A stretch of DNA of 10,897 nucleotides from a bacterium (lineage in GTDB: Bacteria; Auribacterota; JABMQX01). Location: contig JABMQX010000441.1 of NCBI GenBank assembly GCA_013203085.1, positions 1 to 10,897 on the forward strand, in the 5' to 3' direction. The number at the start of each line of letters is the position of its first letter. The first letter of the stretch is position 1. Of the stretch, positions 5,291 through 10,897 are shown piece by piece. The notes under the pieces were generated by a model. The model was not told where the DNA came from, ran no database searches, and saw only the letters and a list, made by a program, of their open reading frames with translations. A program made the translations under genes and the position numbers.

Positions 5291-7234
5291 ATGCAAAAAT
5301 CTTCCTCAAAGCCAGATGAATTGAAGATTAGGCGGCAAATGCAGAATAAGAGCCAGCTCCAACGGAGACGCGGGAAGCGAAGGGAGTTGTCGCTTCTGGC
5401 GATTCTTCTGGGTGTAGTCATAACGGTGGTCTTCGGAGCGGCGAACGCTTATCTGGGGCTTCTTGTGGGGATGACGGTCAGCGCCTCGATCCCGGCGGCG
5501 GTGATTTCGATGGCAGCATTGCGGGCGCTCCGCAGGCCGGATGCCCTCCTTGAGAATAATATGGTACAAACCGTGGGCTCGGCGGGGGAATCGCTGGCGG
5601 CGGGCGTGATTTTCACCATACCAGCATTCATTCTCCTGGATTTGGATTTCAGTCTGTTTCAGACGTTCTTGCTGTCGGTATTTGGCGGTTTTCTTGGCAT
5701 CTTGATGATGATTCCCCTCCGCCACTTCCTTGTTGTCGAAGAGCACGAAACACTCCCTTTCCCCGAGGGGACGGCTTGCGCAGAAGTTCTCAAGGCTGGC
5801 GAGCGCGGTGGAGTTCGAGCGAGAACAGTGTTCGAGGGGCTCGGCATTGGTGCGGTTTACAGGTTCTTTGCGGATGAAGATGGATTGAATGTTTTTTCAT
5901 CGAGCATCGAATCGAAAATTCCGGGCTATCCTGGCGCCATGGTGGGCATGCACGCTTACGCGGCTCTTTTGGGGGTTGGGTACATCATCGGTGTGCGGAT
6001 CGCCTGCTTGATATTTGCGGGAGGAGTTCTGGGGTGGCTGGTTCTGATACCGCTGATTACGACGCTCGGCAGCCACATTGCTCAGCCCATTTACCCTGCC
6101 ACGGAGCTAATCTCGCAGATGGGGCCGAAAGAAATATGGAGTAACTACATTCGGTATATAGGCGCGGGGGGAGTGGCCTTCGGCGGGTTCCTCAGCCTTC
6201 TGAGGTCTCTGCCGATGATCTGCCGGTCGGTACGAACGATGCTTCCCGGGCGCTCGGCAGGGGAACACGGTGCAGGGGTTCCTCGCGAGGAGCAAGACAT
6301 CAATCTGAAAATCGTTGTGGGTGGTGTAGTCCTGCTGATCGCGGTCATGGCGGTGCTGCCGAACCTCCCCGTTGGGGTTCTCGGGGCAGCGCTCATCGCC
6401 GTCTTCGGGTTCTTTTTCGTGGCGGTGATATCCCGGATTGTGGGGATTGTGGGTGGCTCGTCGTGTCCGGTCTCGGGGATGACGATCGCGACGCTGCTGG
6501 TATGCACTGCCATCTTGCGGGCAGCGGGGTATCAGGGAAAAGCGGGCATGGCGGCGGCGATTTCCATCGGCGCAGTTGTTTGTATTGCAATGGCAATAGC
6601 GAGCGATACGTCCCAGGACCTCAAGACCGGTTTTCTTGTGCGGGCGACGCCCTGGCGGCAGCAGGTTGGCCAGATGATTGGCGTTCTGGCGAGCTGCCTC
6701 ATCATTGGCCTTGTAGTGATGATGTTGCACAAGGCTTATGTGATAGGCAGCGAGAAGCTTTCCGCTCCACAGGCTACTATCATGTCATTGGTGGTCAAAG
6801 GCGTCATGGAGGCGAACCTTCCCTGGAATCTTGTCTTTATGGGAATGGCAATAGCGCTTGTTGTAGAGCTTCTCGGTGTCCGGTCACTTCCGTTCTCCAT
6901 CGGGCTTTACTTGAAAATTCACCTTACGACCCCAATTATCCTCGGGGGAATTCTTCACTGGCTTCTGGTGGGGCGGAAATCCAAAAAGCCCACGGCAGGA
7001 ATTGAGACGACGCGGGGAACGCTTTTCGGGTCCGGATTGATAGCCGGGGACGCGTTCTTGGGTGTTATGTTAGCGGGATTCAAGTATTTCGAGGTGTCGC
7101 TGGCGATCAAATGGCTCCCGACAATACCGCAAGCGGTGACTCTCATTCCATTCCTTATTGTCGCTTTGCTCCTGGCGAGAACCGACTGGCGTAAGGGAAA
7201 GGGTCTGGAAGACCCCACGGACAACACGCTCTAA
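5291..7234 (+). CDS. OPT-family oligopeptide/metal-chelate transporter
   Basis: A 647-residue inner-membrane protein of the oligopeptide transporter family, a secondary carrier of about 14-16 helices. Family landmarks run in order: NAYLGLLVGMTVSASIPAA (52-70), QTVGSAGESLAAG (93-105), LPFPEGTACAEVL (145-157), VGGSSCPVSGMT (387-398), SDTSQDLKTG (448-457), and RGTLFGSGLIAGDAFLGV near the C-terminus (575-592). A basic cytosolic N-terminus (KRRELS) precedes the first helix. Length is normal for bacterial OPT proteins and no motif is broken. Family members move peptides, or in the YSL branch metal-nicotianamine/siderophore complexes; the bacterial substrate is usually unknown, as here. It is a single-gene unit, divergent from the TIM-barrel gene and convergent with the metal-uptake operon. 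The start at 5291 has a GAAGGA site 13 bases upstream, rather far; ATG 5339 is a shorter alternative that keeps all helices. Confidence 0.93.
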   Translation: MQKSSSKPDELKIRRQMQNKSQLQRRRGKRRELSLLAILLGVVITVVFGAANAYLGLLVGMTVSASIPAAVISMAALRALRRPDALLENNMVQTVGSAGESLAAGVIFTIPAFILLDLDFSLFQTFLLSVFGGFLGILMMIPLRHFLVVEEHETLPFPEGTACAEVLKAGERGGVRARTVFEGLGIGAVYRFFADEDGLNVFSSSIESKIPGYPGAMVGMHAYAALLGVGYIIGVRIACLIFAGGVLGWLVLIPLITTLGSHIAQPIYPATELISQMGPKEIWSNYIRYIGAGGVAFGGFLSLLRSLPMICRSVRTMLPGRSAGEHGAGVPREEQDINLKIVVGGVVLLIAVMAVLPNLPVGVLGAALIAVFGFFFVAVISRIVGIVGGSSCPVSGMTIATLLVCTAILRAAGYQGKAGMAAAISIGAVVCIAMAIASDTSQDLKTGFLVRATPWRQQVGQMIGVLASCLIIGLVVMMLHKAYVIGSEKLSAPQATIMSLVVKGVMEANLPWNLVFMGMAIALVVELLGVRSLPFSIGLYLKIHLTTPIILGGILHWLLVGRKSKKPTAGIETTRGTLFGSGLIAGDAFLGVMLAGFKYFEVSLAIKWLPTIPQAVTLIPFLIVALLLARTDWRKGKGLEDPTDNTL

Positions 7235-7348
7235 AGCGTTCCTTCCGCTGTAAGCCTCCCGCCGAAAAGAAGCGGCTCCGATAACGGGTGGTCTTCTCTT
7301 GTTGGGTTCCTTTCAGGACACGAAGCGAATGTGCGCCCCCCGAATCCT

Positions 7349-8203
7349 CTATCGGAGGAGAGAATACAATCCCTTACCACACGAAACGATGACAAAGAGG
7401 GCCGCATACACGCAAACGACCGCTGGGCCTGTGGGGAGGTCCGCGTGAAAAGAAAAGCTTATCCCCGCCGGAACCGTGATGACCGCAACGGCGACGGCTC
7501 CGAGAAGAATCAGCCGTATCCGTCGGAAGAGCCTGAGGGAAATCATGGCGGGAATGATGAGGGAGGCGAAAACAAACAATATCCCCGCCGTTTTCATTGC
7601 GAGAGAAATGGAAAGACCCAGGCAGGCGTAGAACGCAAATTCATAAAAGGTCGTTTTCAGGCCCATGGAGCGAGCGGTCTCTTTATCGAAGGAGACGAAA
7701 AGAAAAAACCTGTGCAAGGAAATGAATGTGAGGAAAACGACACCCGCCACCGCCGCCAGTTGCAGGATTTCACTCCGCGAAGCATACAGGAGCGATCCGG
7801 ATACGACATCCAGACCGTGCGCCTCGGCGGAGGGATTTTTTGCGATGAGGATGATGGAGATGCCGGTGGCTACAACGTAAGCCCAGCCGATCAGACTTTC
7901 CTTAGAAAGAATCTGGTATCTTCCCGGAAGGGAGAAAAGGAGTGCCGTTACCAGGGTCAATCCGAACGCCGCCGCCTCCGGGCGCCACCCGACGAATAGG
8001 CCGAGAGCCACGCCGAGAGCCGCAGCCTCCGAAAGGGCTACGCCAAGAAAAACGATCCTTCTCAGAACTACGTAAACGCCGAGGAAAGCGCACACGCTGC
8101 CGGCAAGAAGCCCTGCGAATAAAGCGTATCGCAGAAAAGGCTCAGTGAACACGTCCATTGAGAAGAGAGCATAAGATAAAGGCGTTTCACTGAGAACTGG
8201 CAT
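7349..8203 (-). CDS. Zinc/manganese-type ABC transporter permease (ZnuB/TroC family)
   Basis: A 284-residue inner-membrane permease of the ABC-3 family, forming the channel through which metal delivered by the binding protein crosses the membrane. It has about eight hydrophobic helices starting at FLRYALFAGLLAGSVCAFLG (23-42), then the characteristic YVVLRRIVFLGVALSEA (44-60), a cytoplasmic ATPase-contact segment SFDKETARSMGL (171-182) and the conserved DLPTGP loop (255-260). In many ZnuB/MntB proteins the early motif reads SHA; here it is SEA (E59), as in a variant subgroup. I chose the ATG at 8203 because GGGAG lies 6 bases before it; this overlaps the upstream ATPase gene by 17 bp. A longer open frame (from 8242) and a shorter one (from 8158) lack as good a site. 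It is the last gene of the operon. Confidence 0.9.
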   Translation of the reverse strand: MPVLSETPLSYALFSMDVFTEPFLRYALFAGLLAGSVCAFLGVYVVLRRIVFLGVALSEAAALGVALGLFVGWRPEAAAFGLTLVTALLFSLPGRYQILSKESLIGWAYVVATGISIILIAKNPSAEAHGLDVVSGSLLYASRSEILQLAAVAGVVFLTFISLHRFFLFVSFDKETARSMGLKTTFYEFAFYACLGLSISLAMKTAGILFVFASLIIPAMISLRLFRRIRLILLGAVAVAVITVPAGISFSFHADLPTGPAVVCVYAALFVIVSCGKGLYSLLR

Positions 8204-8972
8204 TGTTGTCTCCCGTGGGGACGATGATGAACCTCCCGTCAACGTTAGCGACTTGAAGGGAGGTCTCGTATATCTCGCTCAAGAGCTCCGGTCGCAGCGC
8301 GTCTTCCTTGTTATAAATACGGAGTCGCTTGTCCTTCAAAAACATCACACGCCGGACGTAATTGAACACGACGTTCAAAAGGTGGCTGACCAGAATGATT
8401 GTAACGCCGAGGGAGAGGTGTATGTCGCGGATCAGACGCATGATCTGCTCTTCTCCCTGGATGTCGAGATCGTTCGTCGGTTCGTCGAGGAGGAGCACGT
8501 CCGGTTCAAAAGCGAGTGCCCGTGCGACGAGAACGCGCTGTTTTTGCCCCCCGGATAGGTCACGGTAGCTCTTTCGCCGAAGGTCGGCGATACCGGTGAT
8601 GGAAAGGGAGTGGTCAATCGTATCGAGATCGCTTCTTGAGAATCGCCGGAGGGCTCCGACGTTTCCGAGCCGCCCCATGGAAACTACATCCAGGACCGTC
8701 AGCGGGAAGATCTCGTCGAGAGACTGTCGCTGCATGACGTAGCCAAACTTCAACCCCGGACGGACGTTGATTGCCCCAGGAGAGGGTTTGACCCCGCCAA
8801 GGATCGCCCTCAGGATGGTTGTTTTCCCCGAGCCGTTCGGCCCGATGATCCCGAGGAAGTCCCCCTTTCCTATGGAAAAGGTGAGGTCTCTCACAACCGG
8901 TCCGCGACCATATCCCAGAGAGACGTCGCGGAACTCGATCAGTATCTCTGTCGAATGCTGATTGTTTCTCAT
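8187..8972 (-). CDS. Metal ABC transporter ATP-binding protein (ZnuC-like)
   Basis: A 261-residue ATPase that powers metal import as a dimer on the cytoplasmic face of the permease. All motifs are intact: Walker A GPNGSGKTT (44-52), Q-loop Q81 in YVMQRQSLD, signature LSGGQKQR (139-146), Walker B VLLLDEP (159-165) with D-loop NDLD, and switch histidine H197 in LVSHLLN. The QRQSLD Q-loop context is typical of zinc/manganese ABC importers. Its start codon overlaps the stop of the binding-protein gene by 4 bp (ATGA), and its 3' end overlaps the permease by 17 bp, so the three should be made in fixed proportion. The C-terminal extension after about residue 225 is not a domain I recognise. Confidence 0.94.
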   Translation of the reverse strand: MRNNQHSTEILIEFRDVSLGYGRGPVVRDLTFSIGKGDFLGIIGPNGSGKTTILRAILGGVKPSPGAINVRPGLKFGYVMQRQSLDEIFPLTVLDVVSMGRLGNVGALRRFSRSDLDTIDHSLSITGIADLRRKSYRDLSGGQKQRVLVARALAFEPDVLLLDEPTNDLDIQGEEQIMRLIRDIHLSLGVTIILVSHLLNVVFNYVRRVMFLKDKRLRIYNKEDALRPELLSEIYETSLQVANVDGRFIIVPTGDNNASSQ

Positions 8973-9883
8973 TTCGATAGTGCTCGCACGATCTGGTCAA
9001 CGATGTATGTCAGATTGTCCAGATAGGTGTTTACTCCTTTCTTCCCTCCGACGTAAACAGGTAAGCGAAGGACTTTCGCGCCAGTTTCGCGAGCGACGAA
9101 CTGCACGGGCCGCTTCGGATAATAGGGCTCGATAAGCATGAGCTTGGCGTCTTCCCGCCTCGCCGTTCTCACGACTTCCGCCAGGTGTGAAGGAGAAGGG
9201 GGGATGCCGGGCTTCGGCTCGAGGCTCGCCACAATCTTTAGCCCGAACTCGGGGCAGAAGTAGTCCCACGACTGGTGGTACTCGATGACCTTTGTCCCTT
9301 TGAAAGGGGCAAGTTTCTTGTGAAGCCTCTCGAAGACCTCATCAACTTTCTTGAGGTACGCCTCCTTGTTGAGGTTGAAGTAGTCGGCGTTTTCCGGCGA
9401 GACGCGGATGAGTCCTTTGGTGATGTTCTCGACGGCGATGTGGACGTTCTCCCGGGTGTGCCAGTAATGAGGATTTCCATAAGGGTGCACGTGCCCCATG
9501 GCGCCATCAATCCTCCCCTTCGGCACCTGAATGGGTCGGACACCATTGGACGGGTCCGTGTAGCCGGTTGCACCGAACCTGATTTTGCGATTGCGTGAGG
9601 CATCAATCAGACCTTGAATCCAGATGTCCACGTCCAATCCGCCGACGATCAGGATGTCAGCCGATTTCAGTTTCATCACCTGTCTGGGCCGGGGGTCGAA
9701 AAAGTGGAGGTCGTATTTCCCTGTGGAGACGGCGTACACACTCACTTTGTCCCCGCCCACCTGTCGCGCAAAATCAGCCATGTCCAGGGTGGAAGCGACC
9801 ACCTTCAGCTTTTCTGCGGCAGGGCATGGGAGGGTTACTGCGAGGATGAGGCCAATCACGGCTGTCTTTATCAGAAATTTCAT
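8969..9883 (-). CDS. Periplasmic metal-binding protein (ZnuA/TroA cluster A-I type)
   Basis: A 304-residue periplasmic binding protein that hands metal to the ABC permease. The first ~23 residues are a Sec signal (KFLIKTAVIGLILAVTLPC, cut after PAA). Alignment by eye to TroA gives likely metal ligands H60 (LHFFDP), H139 (NPHYWH) and H203 (EYHQSW); extra histidines H131 and H133 lie just before the second ligand. The fourth ligand, an aspartate in TroA and MntC, has no clear counterpart near residues 275-285 (LPVYVGGKKG). A histidine at the third position, where manganese proteins often have glutamate, favours zinc. The long His-rich loop of classic ZnuA is absent. The ATG at 9883 was chosen for a strong AAGGAG 8 bases upstream and a clean signal peptide; an in-frame ATG at 9901 is upstream of that site. 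The stop codon overlaps the ATPase start (ATGA). Confidence 0.92.
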   Translation of the reverse strand: MKFLIKTAVIGLILAVTLPCPAAEKLKVVASTLDMADFARQVGGDKVSVYAVSTGKYDLHFFDPRPRQVMKLKSADILIVGGLDVDIWIQGLIDASRNRKIRFGATGYTDPSNGVRPIQVPKGRIDGAMGHVHPYGNPHYWHTRENVHIAVENITKGLIRVSPENADYFNLNKEAYLKKVDEVFERLHKKLAPFKGTKVIEYHQSWDYFCPEFGLKIVASLEPKPGIPPSPSHLAEVVRTARREDAKLMLIEPYYPKRPVQFVARETGAKVLRLPVYVGGKKGVNTYLDNLTYIVDQIVRALSK

Positions 9884-9912
9884 CTCGAATTCTCCTTCCA
9901 TTTTGAAGTATG

Positions 9913-10897
9913 TCAGTACTCAAGCCGATGCGCGTGCGGGCCGAGTCCCCACACGAACTGCAGCAGGAACGCGTTTTCATGCTCGCCGTCCGCGAGCTCG
10001 CTGAAGCGATACGTCGGCCTCAGGTACATGGAATGCGTGAAGTAGTAGCTGAGGAAGGCCGAGACGCTCCATTCACTGTCCTGATAGTCGGTTTCCCATC
10101 GGTCGTAGCGAGCACCGGTTTCCCAGTACTTGTCGAGGGTCAACTGGAGCAGGGAATACATCCCCCAAGCGTCAGCATCGTATCGTTCATCTTGCGAGAG
10201 CTGGGCAGCTCCGGCGTCGTGCGGCTCGCCGCTGAGCTCAAAATTCCCGACGAAGAACTCGTTTTGCCAGCGGAGCTTCCTGTAGGTCATGGGCCAGCGA
10301 TAGATGAGCGTCAGGTCGGCTCCATGCAGAATGCTTTCCCCACCTTCGTCTCCCGCAAAGCTGTAGCCAGCCATCAAATTGGCGTCGTCGCTGACGGGCA
10401 AATCGAGGCTTGCCCGCCCGGTGTACACGCGTCCATCCCATTCTACCGGGCCCTGGAACCCCGTGGCTTCGTGTGTTTCTCCAGCATGCTCGTGGTGGTT
10501 CTCGTGTTCGTCATGACCGAGATACCTTCCGTTCCAAATGCCGGCTCCTACCTTGAAATAGACATCCCAGGGATTGGGAATCAGTGTACTTACCTGGAAG
10601 CCGTCGTCGTACCAGGAATGCTCACCGAAAAGACGCCGGAGCGGCAGTGGGGTATCCGCGATGGGCCAATGGGCAGAATGGATCGGATTGAGCCTGCCAA
10701 AGTGCAACAACTTGCGCCCTAACTGGAGCTGGAAGTTCGCCGGTAGGTCCAGAAAAGACGCGTATGCCTCCCCGATTTCGACGTGAGTGTGGATGTGGCC
10801 GCTTTCCTCCGAATGCTGTCCGATGGCGCCGATGACGTCCGCTCGAATCCCGGGCCACAGGTATCCCTGGATGGCAAGCTCCGAGTGCTTGACCATG
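9913..10897 (-). CDS. Zinc-related outer-membrane beta-barrel protein, N-terminus cut by window
   Basis: The C-terminal 327 or so residues of an outer-membrane barrel; the reading frame is open to the window edge, and the first visible ATG (10896) is probably internal. Alternating aromatic/hydrophobic strands run throughout, for example YIFAE-like pairs such as SVSAFLSYYF and MYLRPTYRF, and the protein ends in LEY, the aromatic terminus recognised by the BAM assembly machinery. The segment GEAYASFLDLP...GRKLLHFGRLNPIH resembles proteins annotated as zinc-regulated TonB-dependent or porin-like receptors found beside zinc ABC importers. A loop at residues 128-142 packs six histidines among acidic residues (GHDEHENHHEH), and HIHTH lies near residue 34; both suit metal capture. 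It is the most upstream gene visible in the operon, ending 29 bp before the binding-protein gene. Whether it has a TonB box or plug cannot be judged because the N-terminus is missing. Confidence 0.8.
   Translation of the reverse strand, partial: MVKHSELAIQGYLWPGIRADVIGAIGQHSEESGHIHTHVEIGEAYASFLDLPANFQLQLGRKLLHFGRLNPIHSAHWPIADTPLPLRRLFGEHSWYDDGFQVSTLIPNPWDVYFKVGAGIWNGRYLGHDEHENHHEHAGETHEATGFQGPVEWDGRVYTGRASLDLPVSDDANLMAGYSFAGDEGGESILHGADLTLIYRWPMTYRKLRWQNEFFVGNFELSGEPHDAGAAQLSQDERYDADAWGMYSLLQLTLDKYWETGARYDRWETDYQDSEWSVSAFLSYYFTHSMYLRPTYRFSELADGEHENAFLLQFVWGLGPHAHRLEY

Noticed and set aside
6107..6730. 207-codon open frame on the minus strand
   Set aside because: It lies opposite the OPT transporter and is rich in His, Arg and Pro, as expected of the antisense of a membrane protein gene.
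7235..7348. Bidirectional terminator between the converging OPT and permease genes
   Set aside because: Only weak 4-bp stems are visible (GCCG/CGGC at 7261-7276, AGCG/CGCT at 7235-7249) with no T-run on either strand, so no terminator is called.
7331..7999. 222-codon open frame on the plus strand
   Set aside because: It is antisense to the ABC permease and its translation is low-complexity and charged with no family resemblance.
9910..10722. 270-codon open frame on the plus strand
   Set aside because: It is antisense to the outer-membrane barrel gene, whose strand pattern, aromatic C-terminus and operon position are convincing.

Overview
The window looks like chromosomal DNA from an uncultured Gram-negative bacterium of moderately high GC. 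The envelope genes support this: an outer-membrane beta-barrel, an LPS-core-type glycosyltransferase, a Tat-exported protein and a periplasmic metal-binding protein. The gene mix and the repeat-laden intergenic region at the left edge recall deep-branching groups such as PVC/FCB-like or candidate phyla. The lineage cannot be fixed from sequence reading alone.

Layout. (1) Positions 1-790 hold no convincing gene. They are a patchwork of short tandem repeats (15-38, 93-116, 141-167), a spaced inverted repeat (295-318) and a run of closely packed hairpins (about 429-673). (2) Positions 791-4051, minus strand, hold a probable operon read hisF, then a family-2 glycosyltransferase, then an exported M16 zinc peptidase. 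A good sigma70-type promoter lies upstream of hisF (4101-4129), and an ATGA overlap couples the last two genes. (3) A Tat-exported xylose-isomerase-like TIM-barrel protein (4153-5181, minus) diverges from a large OPT-family transporter (5291-7234, plus). (4) Positions 7349-10897, minus strand, hold a metal-uptake operon read outer-membrane barrel (cut by the window edge), periplasmic binding protein, ABC ATPase and ABC permease, with 4-bp and 17-bp overlaps between the ABC genes.

How the genes work together. The right-hand operon is a complete envelope-spanning metal importer. The barrel, with a histidine-rich loop, would pass metal over the outer membrane. The binding protein, with three conserved histidines and no obvious acidic fourth ligand, would capture it, and the ATPase and permease would drive import. 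The ligand set favours zinc over manganese. The OPT transporter converges on this operon; OPT/YSL relatives carry peptides or metal chelates, so a shared role is possible but unproven.

The most unusual signals are a HisF whose ammonia-gate residues are altered and which has no HisH in the window, an M16 peptidase with about 50 extra residues splitting its zinc-site motifs, and the hairpin-rich intergenic element at the left edge. I did not find a clear, wholly new multi-gene system.
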